A stretch of 64,000 bases of DNA. Source: Lachnospiraceae bacterium (GTDB lineage: Bacteria; Bacillota; Clostridia; Lachnospirales; Lachnospiraceae). Made by a program: the position numbers and the translations under genes. The notes under the pieces were generated by a model. It did no database searches, was not told the origin of the DNA, and saw nothing but the letters and a program-made list of their open reading frames with translations. The DNA lies in the NCBI GenBank assembly GCA_017439675.1, contig JAFSIQ010000039.1, positions 1 to 64,000 on the forward strand. The letters are read 5' to 3'. Of this stretch, positions 1-8,790 are shown piece by piece; within the stretch, counting starts at the first letter, position 1, and each line of letters begins with the position of its first letter.

Positions 1-73
1 TCTTACCAGCATCAATATGTGCCATAATACCGATATTTCTAGTTCTCTCTAATGGATATTCTCTTCCAGCCAA
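1..73 (-). CDS. fusA: Elongation factor G (5' end only)
   Basis: Translation GTPase that drives ribosome translocation; only the first 24 codons lie in the window and the gene runs off the left edge. The minus strand reads [19 protein letters not shown] followed by IDAGK, the EF-G amino terminus leading into the G1 loop. The start is a TTG at 73, chosen because GGAGG lies 8 nt upstream and no in-frame ATG fits. It is the third gene of the str operon after rpsL and rpsG, the standard bacterial order. Confidence 0.93.
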   Translation of the reverse strand, partial: MAGREYPLERTRNIGIMAHIDAGK

Positions 74-169
74 GATTTTTTCCTCCTTGATTTAGTCTAA
101 CTAGTTATGCAAATATAATTTCTACACTGCCATGTCCACAACGAAAACACGTTGTTAAAACATCTGCAA

Positions 170-640
170 TTAGAATCTGTAGTGAGCAAAAGCCTTGTTT
201 GCTTCCGCCATCTTGTGCATATCTTCTTTCTTCTTTACTGATGCACCTGTGTTATTCATAGCATCAAGTAACTCTTTAGCCAATCTCTCTTCCATAGTCT
301 TCTCAGATCTGTTACGAGAGTATGTTGTCAACCAACGAAGTGCTAAAGCCTGTCTTCTATCAGGTCTTACATCGATAGGCACCTGATATGTTGCACCACC
401 GATACGTCTTGCCTTAACCTCAAGAACTGGCATGATGTTGTTAAGAGCCTCTTCGAATACTTCTAAAGCAGGCTTGCCTGTCTCTGCAGCAACACGCTCG
501 AATGCGCCATAAACGATCTTCTGGGCTACACCCTTCTTACCATCTAACATAATGTTGTTGATAAGCTTTGTAACCACTTTACTATTATAAATTGGATCCG
601 CTAATACGTCTCTCTTCTGAATATGTCCTTTACGTGGCAC
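170..640 (-). CDS. rpsG: 30S ribosomal protein S7
   Basis: Primary 16S rRNA-binding protein that nucleates assembly of the 30S head and lies near the E site. The 156 residues match the usual bacterial S7 length. It begins [20 protein letters not shown] and carries the conserved [20 protein letters not shown] and [19 protein letters not shown] segments. An AGGAGG-type ribosome binding site precedes the ATG. It is the second gene of the str operon. The spacer to rpsL is unusually long (335 bp) and repeat-bearing, while fusA follows after 96 bp. Confidence 0.98.
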   Translation of the reverse strand: MPRKGHIQKRDVLADPIYNSKVVTKLINNIMLDGKKGVAQKIVYGAFERVAAETGKPALEVFEEALNNIMPVLEVKARRIGGATYQVPIDVRPDRRQALALRWLTTYSRNRSEKTMEERLAKELLDAMNNTGASVKKKEDMHKMAEANKAFAHYRF

Positions 641-975
641 GGTACTTCCCTCCTATTAATATTTTTTGATAAAACCGATATCCAATCGATTTAAAGGTAC
701 TCATGTTCCGCTTGGTAATCCATCATGGATTCGCTTGGGGAACCTGTTCGTGCAGGTTTTGCATATCTTTTCTATTTGTACAAATGAAAACATAGCCATT
801 ACCAGCACTATTAATTTTTGTTCGACTTACTGTTTCTAAGATTTCACTAACCTAATGCTCCCATCCATTCAACTAAGTTCGGGATTCGCTTCGCTCTTTC
901 TCACTAAGTTTCAGGATGAACTTTCGCACTAACTTCGTACTTCGCTTCCGCTTATACTCACTAAGTGCTCAATGC
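641..975 (-). other. Long structured rpsL-rpsG spacer
   Basis: No gene is visible. The spacer holds a hairpin with arms AACCTG/CAGGTT (741-758), a second with arms AATCCAT/ATGGATT (717-731), and two degenerate ~40 bp direct repeats (870-909 and 926-966). The str operon is normally tightly packed, so a 335 bp spacer is long. It could hold a processing site, an attenuator or an extra promoter; I could not identify a convincing one. Confidence 0.6.
870..966. repeat. Two degenerate ~40 bp direct repeats
   Basis: Unit 1 (870-909) and unit 2 (926-966) both begin with a CACTAA/AACTAA-like block, share a TTCGCTT-rich middle and end in TCACTAAGT, at roughly three-quarters identity by eye. A related CACTAA motif occurs again near 845. 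They lie between rpsL and rpsG and may be remnants of an interspersed repeat family. Confidence 0.55.
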
Positions 976-1395
976 TTATTTTGCATCCTTAGGTCTCTTA
1001 GCACCGTACTTAGAACGAGCCTGGCGTCTCTTAGCAACACCTGCTGTATCCAAAGTACCACGGATGATGTGATATCTAGTACCTGGTAAGTCCTTTACTC
1101 TACCACCACGGATAAGAACAACGCTGTGCTCCTGAAGGTTGTGGCCTTCACCTGGGATGTAGCTAGTAACCTCGATACCGTTAGATAAACGTACTCTGGC
1201 AATCTTTCTAAGAGCTGAGTTAGGCTTCTTAGGAGTAGCTGTCTTAACTGCTGTACAAACACCTCTCTTCTGTGGAGAAGATGTGTTAGTTGGCTTCTTG
1301 TGCAAAGAGTTAAAACCCTTCTGAAGAGCTGGTGCAGTAGACTTCTTCTCTACAGTCTGTCTTCCTTTTCTAACTAACTGGTTAAATGTTGGCAT
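976..1395 (-). CDS. rpsL: 30S ribosomal protein S12
   Basis: Ribosomal decoding-centre protein, site of classical streptomycin-resistance changes. The 139 residues start [13 protein letters not shown] and contain the conserved [20 protein letters not shown] and the [20 protein letters not shown] loop. The lysines at the usual streptomycin positions read as wild type (KKPNS). A clear AGGAGGTG ribosome binding site precedes the ATG. First gene of the str operon, with a consensus promoter about 65 bp upstream. Confidence 0.98.
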   Translation of the reverse strand: MPTFNQLVRKGRQTVEKKSTAPALQKGFNSLHKKPTNTSSPQKRGVCTAVKTATPKKPNSALRKIARVRLSNGIEVTSYIPGEGHNLQEHSVVLIRGGRVKDLPGTRYHIIRGTLDTAGVAKRRQARSKYGAKRPKDAK

Positions 1396-1460
1396 GTTTT
1401 CACCTCCTGTTTGTCATATTTTGGGCGCACGAATCCTCTAAAATCCACGCACACCATGTC

Positions 1461-1489
1461 ATTATAGCCAAGTAGATAATCACTGTCAA
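1461..1489 (-). promoter_or_regulatory. Consensus promoter of the str operon
   Basis: On the minus strand TTGACA (1484-1489), a 17 bp spacer and TATAAT (1461-1466) form a perfect sigma-A promoter. Transcription would start near 1455, leaving about a 60 nt leader before rpsL. Confidence 0.9.
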
Positions 1490-1639
1490 GCATTTTTATC
1501 AAATTTTTTCACCACAAAAAACATTGCTTCAAGCCTTATGTTTTCTACATTTTTCGACACTTGCCATCTATTGATTTCTTCTATATAAATGACCACAATA
1601 TGTTGTAGACAAAAAAATAACCGGTACATTTTTTATCAT

Positions 1640-1668
1640 TTGACTTTCTTACCATTTTCGTCTACATT
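1640..1668 (+). promoter_or_regulatory. Likely promoter of the dihydrouridine synthase gene
   Basis: TTGACT (1640-1645), a 17 bp spacer and TACATT (1663-1668) make a plausible sigma-A promoter. It ends directly at the left target duplication of a MITE-like element, so the element separates this promoter from the gene at 1841. The rest of the 1396-1840 gap is the str promoter plus AT-rich sequence with no gene. Confidence 0.55.
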
Positions 1669-1676
1669 GAACCTAG

Positions 1677-1809
1677 GTAACTGTTCAGTATAGGTCGAAG
1701 CACTTGCTGCTGAGACCGTGAGAAAGTGATTCAGGCGTGAGCAAATCCATCAGCGTAGCTGATTTTCATGGATTTGCGAATCGTAACTATGAGGGTACTG
1801 AATAGTTAC
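1677..1809 (+). mobile_element. MITE-like element, copy 1 (133 bp, IS66-like ends)
   Basis: The element begins GTAACTGTTCAGTA and ends TACTGAATAGTTAC, which are terminal inverted repeats matching at 13 of 14 positions. It is flanked by a perfect 8 bp direct repeat, GAACCTAG, at 1669-1676 and 1810-1817. The interior has a nested hairpin (arms CAAATCCAT/ATGGATTTG around CAGC/GCTG) and no coding capacity. GTAA ends with 8 bp target duplications are typical of the IS66 family, so a non-autonomous IS66 derivative is the best guess. A second copy lies at 6019-6152 in the opposite orientation, with about ten substitutions and one indel by my reading. Confidence 0.85.
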
Positions 1810-1840
1810 GAACCTAGAATAATAACACAGGAGAAAAACC

Positions 1841-2782
1841 ATGAAATATTACTTAGCTCCAATGCAAAGTTTAACCGGATTTGTATTCCGTCATGCATAT
1901 AATAAGCATTTTCATAATATCGATAAATATTTCACCCCGTTTTTGGCGGATAGACGATTGAATAATAAGGATAAAAATGAAGTCTTGCCTAAACACAACA
2001 AAGGGATGCATGTAATCCCTCAGATTATGGCAAATGATGTAGAAGTGTTTTTAGAGATTGTGCAACAACTAGAACAGTATGGTTACAAAGAAGTCAACTT
2101 AAATCTTGGCTGTCCCTCCGGAACCGTGGTTCCAAAAAAGCGTGGAGCCGGATTGCTTGCTGACCTTGATATGTTAGACCGTTTCTTGGAGGGCATCTAT
2201 GATAAGTCTCCTCTCCCAATCTCCATCAAAACAAGAATCGGAATGAAAAGTCCAACGGAATGGGAAGACATTCAGACAATTTATCAAAAGTATCCCATTA
2301 AGGAACTGATCATTCATCCACGCCTACAACAGGACCAGTACAAGAACCATCCAAACTTGAAAGTGTTTGAAGAAGCATTGAACAGCCTCACTTATCCAAT
2401 CTGCTACAATGGGGATTTACATTCCGCGGAACAACTCAATCATTTCACCGGGCAATTCCCACAGGTAGAGATGGTTATGCTTGGACGCGGAATTTTGAAA
2501 AATCCGGGTTTAATCGGTGAAACGAAAGGCAAAGCACCAGTGACCAAGGAAATCCTCCTCGCATTTCATAACGACGTATTAGAAGGTTATAAAGCACACA
2601 TCCCCGGTGATATCAATGTCTTATATAAGATGAAGGAATGGTGGTGCTACTTAGGAGAATCTTACAAGGGGTCTAATTCTGCCAAAAAGCTAATCAAGAA
2701 AATTATGAAAAGTAAAGCCTTAACGGAATATCACGCCTTGGCTAGACAGATTATTATAGAAGAAAAATTTCAGTCTCGATAG
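1841..2782 (+). CDS. tRNA-dihydrouridine synthase family protein
   Basis: FMN-dependent enzyme expected to reduce uridine to dihydrouridine in the D-loop of tRNA. The protein is 313 residues, near the family norm. It starts with the FMN-barrel motif YYLAPMQSLTG, carries the catalytic-cysteine segment NLNLGCPSGTVVPKKRGAG near residue 90, and has the barrel motifs ISIKTRIGM and VMLGRGILKNPGL. The start has AGGAG 8 nt upstream. The 5' untranslated region contains a MITE-like element lying between the probable promoter and the gene. Which Dus subfamily it belongs to is not certain. Confidence 0.9.
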   Translation: MKYYLAPMQSLTGFVFRHAYNKHFHNIDKYFTPFLADRRLNNKDKNEVLPKHNKGMHVIPQIMANDVEVFLEIVQQLEQYGYKEVNLNLGCPSGTVVPKKRGAGLLADLDMLDRFLEGIYDKSPLPISIKTRIGMKSPTEWEDIQTIYQKYPIKELIIHPRLQQDQYKNHPNLKVFEEALNSLTYPICYNGDLHSAEQLNHFTGQFPQVEMVMLGRGILKNPGLIGETKGKAPVTKEILLAFHNDVLEGYKAHIPGDINVLYKMKEWWCYLGESYKGSNSAKKLIKKIMKSKALTEYHALARQIIIEEKFQSR

Positions 2783-2858
2783 CAAAACTCAAATTTATTT
2801 TTTATAGAAGAAACTCTACTCTTTTATACAAAACAAAAAGATGCTATATGACAACATA

Positions 2859-2922
2859 ACAGCGATATACTTTACATCGAAACCAACCATCTAGAAAGTT
2901 TCCGCACAAAGTATACCGCTGT
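2859..2922. terminator. Inverted repeat between convergent genes
   Basis: Arms ACAGCGATATACTTT (2859-2873) and AAAGTATACCGCTGT (2908-2922) pair at 14 of 15 positions around a 34 nt loop. The repeat lies between two convergent genes, so it probably serves as a bidirectional terminator, although the following T-run is weak. Confidence 0.5.
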
Positions 2923-2933
2923 GTTTATTTCAT

Positions 2934-4517
2934 TTATCCAATTGGTATCTCCTGTATTGTAAAATTATTATAGGAATCCATCAATAATTCCTCCACATCC
3001 TCTTCTGAAATCCCTTGCAATTCCTCTAGCGGAACAGTCTGCCATTTCCATATCATCTGCATTTCCTGCAACCCTGAAAATTTCTTCTTCGCTAGTGTAT
3101 CGAACTCTTCTTCTGTTATCACATTCCCTTCTGCATCCTCGTAAGTGATTGTCCATTCGCCATACACATCCTCTGTGTCATGTTGCCTACTGCCCAAATA
3201 CTCCTCTTTCACCGCTTCATTCTCAATCCACAAACCACATAACGAATACCGAAACGAGGTCGGTGTTCCTCTAACACCTGTGCCTTGAATGGAATAGTAC
3301 CGAGTATTGTCAACATCATAATAAACTGGCGCAGCAATCACTCCATCCTCGGATGGATAATAGGTACTGAGATAAAGACCAAAACGCTCTTCCTGTTCCA
3401 AAGCTTTCATGCTTCCATTCGTGTCTACTACATAATATTCATTATAAGCAAATCGACCGCTACCCTGAATGGAATCTGTAATCAGTTCTAGTTGATTATC
3501 CATATTCATATCCGCAACAGCAAACCATATTGTCTGATCGCCGTTATTACTCCACTGCTCTACTCCTTTTGCAAAGATGTCTATCTGCTCTTCCACAGAC
3601 ATTTCGGTACCACTTCCTGACCCTGTCGCTTCATCCGCCCGAATCGCTTCATCCGCCCGAGTCGCTTCATCATCTTGAGTCTCATCGTGATTCTCTGTAG
3701 TTACATCCTCCTGAATCATTTCATCCATTTCCGTAGTTGCCATATTTTCATCCGCAACCTTGGCGTCTTCTTCTGTCAACGTAACCCGGTCAGCAGTTAT
3801 CGCGCCTGCATTATCTAAATGGCTATAATACCAAAAATAGTATGTTGCCCCAAAGCTTTCATATTCTACAATTTCATCCGGTGCCTTTCCATCAATCCGA
3901 AGATTATAGATGCTCTCATCTTCGGCAAAGTACACTTCCAAAACATTACCATATACAACCATTCTATCATTCTCTGAGTTATCAACTTTACTTTCACCTA
4001 CAGAATTAATAAAACTCATAGTCGCAATCTGTATATCAGCTACAATCACATCTGCAGCAGAAATATCCGCCTTCTTTGCAATTCGCTCATTAAAATTCGT
4101 TGATTTTTCATCATGGGTGGCAACCGAAACCGATGCACATGCATATTTTTCTTTACCTTCACGTTCCATAATTCGAAGATTTGCCATCACAAATGATTCC
4201 TCATCTTCTTTCGTAGCACGATAATAGATGCACATGCGGTCGCCTTTTCTCATCCGAAAAAGTTCCTCATCTATCTTTTGCTGATACGTTGTCAACGCAC
4301 ACTGACCCACTAACGCCTCTTCTATAGTGTCCTTGTAATCTGCTTCCTTTATATTATCACCATCAACATATGAGCTTATATTTGCAAAGAGCTTCGGTGC
4401 AGCATCTTGAACGAACCATTTTGTCAGCAGGGCAACAGCCAAAAACGTCAAACACAATATACATAAAACGCCAATAACTTTTACCCCTTTTCCTTTTTTC
4501 GATTGCAACTTTTTCAT
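2934..4517 (-). CDS. Membrane-anchored acidic protein of unknown function
   Basis: I do not recognise this family. The start at 4517 (MKKLQSKKGKG) is chosen because AAGGGGGG lies 9 nt upstream; an upstream ORF extension has no ribosome binding site. A lysine-rich cytoplasmic start is followed by one hydrophobic segment at about residues 14-34, suggesting an extracellular body held by an amino-terminal anchor. After an extracellular domain comes an acidic linker with ADEAxR repeats at roughly residues 285-310, encoded by an 18 bp tandem repeat. A carboxy-terminal domain of about 220 residues follows, with a WFAVADMNMDNQLELITDS segment that resembles VCBS/EF-hand-like repeats. The gene ends the minus-strand group that follows the ABC exporter operon. 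Confidence 0.75.
   Translation of the reverse strand: MKKLQSKKGKGVKVIGVLCILCLTFLAVALLTKWFVQDAAPKLFANISSYVDGDNIKEADYKDTIEEALVGQCALTTYQQKIDEELFRMRKGDRMCIYYRATKEDEESFVMANLRIMEREGKEKYACASVSVATHDEKSTNFNERIAKKADISAADVIVADIQIATMSFINSVGESKVDNSENDRMVVYGNVLEVYFAEDESIYNLRIDGKAPDEIVEYESFGATYYFWYYSHLDNAGAITADRVTLTEEDAKVADENMATTEMDEMIQEDVTTENHDETQDDEATRADEAIRADEATGSGSGTEMSVEEQIDIFAKGVEQWSNNGDQTIWFAVADMNMDNQLELITDSIQGSGRFAYNEYYVVDTNGSMKALEQEERFGLYLSTYYPSEDGVIAAPVYYDVDNTRYYSIQGTGVRGTPTSFRYSLCGLWIENEAVKEEYLGSRQHDTEDVYGEWTITYEDAEGNVITEEEFDTLAKKKFSGLQEMQMIWKWQTVPLEELQGISEEDVEELLMDSYNNFTIQEIPIG
3626..3673. repeat. 18 bp coding tandem repeat
   Basis: About 2.7 copies of TCGCTTCATCCGCCCGAR occur head to tail inside the gene at 2934-4517, encoding six-residue ADEAxR units in an acidic linker. 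Copy number may vary among strains. Confidence 0.8.
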
Positions 4518-4647
4518 AGCTGTCATCCCCCCCTTAATCACATTGAAGCTCCATTCCTTGGCTCTAGTTTTCACATTGCACTTAACATTCAATTGCAACA
4601 CCATATCCCTTCCTGCCATTAATATCATCTTACCCTATAAATACACG

Positions 4648-4749
4648 AAAAGCCATACAAAATGTATGACTTTCCGAAAATATATTATTCATTTTGTATA
4701 GTGTGCTTTGTTCTTGCAATCCATAAGCAAACTCTCATTTACAAAGCAC
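4648..4749 (-). terminator. Hairpins downstream of the ABC permease
   Basis: A 9 bp perfect inverted repeat, GTGCTTTGT (4703-4711) with ACAAAGCAC (4741-4749), overlaps the permease stop codon. A second hairpin, CATACA/TGTATG near 4650-4672, is followed on the minus strand by TTTT. Together they probably end the exporter transcript. Confidence 0.55.
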
Positions 4750-5987
4750 TAATTCTGTCTCAACGCTTCTATCGGACTAAGCTTTGCGGCCTTTCTCGCC
4801 GGATAGATTCCAAAGAACAATCCAACTCCCGAAGAAAACAGAGATGCAATCAAAATGGTGCCAATGCTAAGTGCCGGTGCAAATTGCATAGTTGGAACCA
4901 TCATTCCAATAAATTTTGCAATTACCCACGCACCACCAACGCCAAGCAGGATTCCAATCAACCCACCAATTAAGGTAATAAATGCAGACTCCGCCAAGAA
5001 CTGCACCGTAATAGAACCAGTCTTTGCACCCAACGCCTTACGGATACCAATCTCCCTAGTTCGCTCTGTAACCGATACCAGCATGATATTCATAACACCG
5101 ATACCACCTACCAATAAGGATACCGAAGCAACAAATGCTACAAATGTGGTAATCAGGTTGATAACAGAATTCACCGTTGCCATAACATCATCAAAGCTCT
5201 GATACAAATATACATCCCCTCCGTCACAGTAGTGCGTTTTTCCAAGGTATTCTATAATCGCATCACACAACGCCTGCGCATCCGCATCATCTTCCTTCAA
5301 TACATAAAATTCCGTAATCTCTTGTTGGATATCCAATCCTGTCACCTTAGTCATCGCTTCTGGTGGAATAATCACCTGTACAGATTGTGTAGCAGTTAAA
5401 GCAGCTACCATATTACTGCTTTCTTCTGACTCTGCAACACCAATTATCGTAACCGGTATTTCAAACCATTCTGACACTGTAATGGTAAATTCCATACCAA
5501 CTACATTGGTAGAACCATACATTTTCATAGCATCATCTTCTGTGATGACACAATATGCTTTGCCCGCATCCGCCTCCTGTTCCGTATAAGCGCGACCGCT
5601 GGCAAAATCATACTCTAGAATCGTAAAACCATCTGCATTGATAGCCACCAAATCCACTTTAAACTCATCTTTTTTGGTGGATGTAGTACCTTCAAAAAAC
5701 GTCTGCGTTGCCACCGCTTTAACTCCATCCATCTCCCGGATATCGTCTATTTGTTCCTCTGTTATATAATATTTCTCCTGCCAATCCATCAACATAAAAG
5801 CAATTTGACCTTTGCCAAGACTACCAAGCTCGCTACTAATCATCTCCGTAGCACCATTACCAACGGAAATAATCAAGATAACAGATGAAATACCAATGAT
5901 GATACCCAGCATGGTAAGCAAGGTTCGTACTTTATTGGCCCATATGTTTTTCATGGCCATTTTCACATATTCACCTAATTGTCTCAT
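4749..5987 (-). CDS. MacB-like ABC transporter permease
   Basis: Transmembrane subunit of a MacB/FtsX-type ABC exporter in the cytoplasmic membrane. The 412 residues show the classic layout: a short cytoplasmic start (KMAMKNIWANKVRTLLTMLG), one membrane helix at about 22-42, a large extracytoplasmic MacB-type domain up to about 265, then three helices. The coupling segment SVTERTREIGIRKALGA lies between them. It is the last gene of a three-gene operon with an ATPase and a HlyD-type adaptor. A MITE-like element lies in the 177 bp gap just upstream of it and may affect its expression. The cargo (peptide, lipid or drug) cannot be told. Confidence 0.93.
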   Translation of the reverse strand: MRQLGEYVKMAMKNIWANKVRTLLTMLGIIIGISSVILIISVGNGATEMISSELGSLGKGQIAFMLMDWQEKYYITEEQIDDIREMDGVKAVATQTFFEGTTSTKKDEFKVDLVAINADGFTILEYDFASGRAYTEQEADAGKAYCVITEDDAMKMYGSTNVVGMEFTITVSEWFEIPVTIIGVAESEESSNMVAALTATQSVQVIIPPEAMTKVTGLDIQQEITEFYVLKEDDADAQALCDAIIEYLGKTHYCDGGDVYLYQSFDDVMATVNSVINLITTFVAFVASVSLLVGGIGVMNIMLVSVTERTREIGIRKALGAKTGSITVQFLAESAFITLIGGLIGILLGVGGAWVIAKFIGMMVPTMQFAPALSIGTILIASLFSSGVGLFFGIYPARKAAKLSPIEALRQN

Positions 5988-6018
5988 GACTGTCTCCTTT
6001 CCTGACTATTGTCATCCT

Positions 6019-6152
6019 GTAACTATTCAGTACCTTCATAGTTACAATTCGCAAATCCATGAAAATCAGCTACGCTGATGGGATTTGCTCACACCCGAAT
6101 CACGTTCTTACAGTCTCAGCAGCAAGTGCTTCGACCTGTACTAAACAATTAC
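6019..6152 (-). mobile_element. MITE-like element, copy 2 (134 bp), inside the ABC operon
   Basis: The second copy of the element at 1677-1809, in inverse orientation. Ends are GTAACTATTCAGTA and TACTAAACAATTAC, and the flanks are a perfect 8 bp duplication GTCATCCT at 6011-6018 and 6153-6160. The internal nested hairpin is kept. The left end still matches the family consensus well while the right end has drifted. It lies between the adaptor and permease genes of one operon. Confidence 0.85.
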
Positions 6153-6164
6153 GTCATCCTTTTC

Positions 6165-7622
6165 TTAATACATAGTCATTCCAGGTGCAGCCATAGATGG
6201 AACATACTCATCCCCAGGCTTCATATTTTTGGTTACCTCTGTAATAACCTTATCGCCTTCTGCCAATCCTTCTAACACTTCATAGTAATCACCAGAATAC
6301 AAACCTACTGTAATATCCTTACGCTCAATAATGTTGTTATCATTTACTACGAGTACATAGTCTCCATCTACATCTGTACAAAGCGCAGAATATGGAACTG
6401 CTAACGCTCCAACAGACTCACCGATGAAAATGTATGCTTTCGCAGAAACACCAACAAAAATATTCTCATCTGGATTGTCTAATTCAATTCTACCCTTAAT
6501 GCTACCGCCAGAAGAAGACGTTCCAAGTGCATTAGCGTCCATAGTTGCCACACGACTTACAAATACCACTTTTCCTGTATATTCCTTATCAGCAATTACC
6601 ACACGAGCCTTCTGCCCCTCCGTTACCGCTGTCAAGTCATCCTTCGAAATAGAAAACTCCACACCAATCTTGTCTGCATTGATAATAGTCATTAACGTCT
6701 GTGTCTCATTTGCATAGGTGCCCTTTACAATCTCAACAGACTCCACTATGCCATCTGCCAAAGCAACAATTCCTGCTTCCGCTGTATCCACCTGCTCCTG
6801 TGCCTCATTGACATTCATATCCGACAACTGGTTAGAAACACTAATTTGGGTAGCTTCACTCCCAGAAACCTTCACGCCTTCATTCGCTTCCACAATCGCT
6901 TCCTGCTTTGCAAGTTCTTCCTGCTTAGACGCAAGGCTTTTGTTCTTCTTTTCCAAATTAGACACTGCCTTGTTGTACTGCTTTAATTCCTTTGCAGTAA
7001 GACCTGCTGTAGGGTCATATTCTTCCTCTGACTTTCCTGCATTTGCCACCTTAATCTTTGCCTCATAGGTAGAAATTGTATTGGTCAACTCTTTAATCTC
7101 TTTGTTCAGTGCTTTGATATCACTCTTTAAATCCTTAATCTCCGCCTTTGCATCCTTCACCTTTCCTGATGCTTCATTTACCGCTTCATATGCAGCATTT
7201 CCCGCTGCACGCTCCGACTTTGCCTGTAACTGGACCTTTGCAAGGTTATCACCCAGATCTGTTGTATCATAGACAAGTAAAACATCACCCTTCTTTACGA
7301 GCTGCCCTGCCTCAACTGGAACATCAGCAACCAACGCTGTCACTGGTGATGTATAAGCATTCTTTTCCAAGCCAATTACACTGCCTGATGTTGTAATCTC
7401 TTGCTTTACATCCACTTTTTCCACCGTATAAAGAGCATCGTCCTCTCCGGCCATCATACTCATTGCTTCTTCCATACTTGCAGTCATACTCTTGATAACG
7501 CTAACACCCACAATGCCAACACCAATCAAAGCAACCACTACAACCGCCACAATGATAATTACCTTTTTCTTTGACTTCTTCTTTCCATTGCTTGTCACAT
7601 TCATTTCCTTATTATCCGCCAC
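6165..7622 (-). CDS. HlyD/MacA-like adaptor protein of an ABC exporter
   Basis: Periplasmic-adaptor-type protein that in Gram-positives probably works outside the membrane with MacB-like exporters. It has a lysine-rich start, one membrane helix at about residues 20-40, a biotinyl-lipoyl-like half-motif (PVEAGQLVKKGDVLLVYD), and a long coiled coil at about 130-265. The second lipoyl half (GIVESVEIVKGTYANETQTL) and beta-barrel domains follow. The start is uncertain: GTG at 7622 has GGAGG 8 nt upstream, whereas the ATG at 7637 has AAGGAA with no spacing. It lies between the ATPase and permease genes. Confidence 0.9.
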   Translation of the reverse strand: MADNKEMNVTSNGKKKSKKKVIIIVAVVVVALIGVGIVGVSVIKSMTASMEEAMSMMAGEDDALYTVEKVDVKQEITTSGSVIGLEKNAYTSPVTALVADVPVEAGQLVKKGDVLLVYDTTDLGDNLAKVQLQAKSERAAGNAAYEAVNEASGKVKDAKAEIKDLKSDIKALNKEIKELTNTISTYEAKIKVANAGKSEEEYDPTAGLTAKELKQYNKAVSNLEKKNKSLASKQEELAKQEAIVEANEGVKVSGSEATQISVSNQLSDMNVNEAQEQVDTAEAGIVALADGIVESVEIVKGTYANETQTLMTIINADKIGVEFSISKDDLTAVTEGQKARVVIADKEYTGKVVFVSRVATMDANALGTSSSGGSIKGRIELDNPDENIFVGVSAKAYIFIGESVGALAVPYSALCTDVDGDYVLVVNDNNIIERKDITVGLYSGDYYEVLEGLAEGDKVITEVTKNMKPGDEYVPSMAAPGMTMY

Positions 7623-7729
7623 AAATCTGTCCTCCATTTCCTTTTATCTTTCACTTATTTCTTTTTACTTGTTACTCATTTCCTTTATTTATAAACTCAA
7701 TTCCACAATTCCTTAATTCTATGCGTCCT

Positions 7730-8521
7730 TTAGCCTTCTACGCTGTAATCCTCAACCACGCCAGAAACCTGTTCCAACTCTACAGCCATCTCGGCTGGTT
7801 CTATATCTCGCTCGTAATAATCCGCTTCACTCATGGTTCTTTTCACAGTATCCGACTCAATCTGTCCATCCAAAATACGAACCACACGCTTTGCATTTTC
7901 CGCAATTCCATCATCATGGGTAATAAGTACAATGGTGTTTCCCTGTTCATTCAATTCATTCAAAATTGCCATAATATCCTTCGTGGACTTAGAGTCTAAG
8001 TTACCAGTTGGCTCATCTGCCAAAATAAGTGGTGGGGTTGCCGCTATGGCTCTTGCAATTGCCACCCTTTGCTGCTGACCACCGGACATTTCCGATGGTT
8101 TGTGCTTCATTCGGTTTTCCAAGCCAACCTTTTTCAGTGCTTCTCTCGCCAATTCCCTGCGCTTACTCTTTTCCACATTGCGGTAAATAAGTGGCAATTC
8201 TACATTCTCTATTGCATTCAAATTCGGAATCAGGTTAAATCCTTGAAAGATAAAACCAATATCTAAGTTTCTAACCTCAGATAATTCATTATCCGACATT
8301 CGCGAAACATCTCTTCCATTCAATATGTAGGTTCCACTGGTTGGTACATCGAGACAACCTAGCATGTTCATCAGTGTGGATTTACCGGAACCGGAATGTC
8401 CTACAATTGCCACAAACTCGCCCTCGGTTATGTCCAAGCTCACACCATCCAGTGCGCGGACTTCATTTTCACCGGGATTATATATCTTATACATGTCCCG
8501 GACACTAATTAACGTATCCAT
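7730..8521 (-). CDS. ABC transporter ATP-binding protein (MacB/LolD type)
   Basis: Cytoplasmic ATPase that powers the adjacent exporter. All nucleotide-binding motifs are visible: Walker A GHSGSGKST at about residue 41, Q-loop FIFQGFNLIPNL, signature MSGGQQQRVAIARA, Walker B LILADEPTGNLDS and H-loop ITHD. The amino terminus (ALDGVSLDITEGEFVAIVG) is typical of the MacB/LolD group. The last ~40 residues form an acidic tail beyond the usual 220-230 residues. AAGGAGAG precedes the ATG. First gene of the operon, with 92-108 bp to the adaptor gene. Confidence 0.96.
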   Translation of the reverse strand: MDTLISVRDMYKIYNPGENEVRALDGVSLDITEGEFVAIVGHSGSGKSTLMNMLGCLDVPTSGTYILNGRDVSRMSDNELSEVRNLDIGFIFQGFNLIPNLNAIENVELPLIYRNVEKSKRRELAREALKKVGLENRMKHKPSEMSGGQQQRVAIARAIAATPPLILADEPTGNLDSKSTKDIMAILNELNEQGNTIVLITHDDGIAENAKRVVRILDGQIESDTVKRTMSEADYYERDIEPAEMAVELEQVSGVVEDYSVEG

Positions 8522-8790
8522 CTATTCTCTCCTTTCGAGATTATTCTATACTAATAAGACTCATCACTTCGTGTTGTGTTACAACTTTTCATATAACATA
8601 CAGCGAAAACTTCACTTATGCGAATCCCTATACTATCGCAATGATACAACATTATGACGTAATTTACCTTATATTTTTTCTTAAAATTTTATGAAGTGCT
8701 TTTTCTTTTAATATAATAACGGCCTCGCATTGTAATTGTCTCCTTTTTTCATACAACAAATGGTGGCTCATTTCGACAAAAAAACAATCC

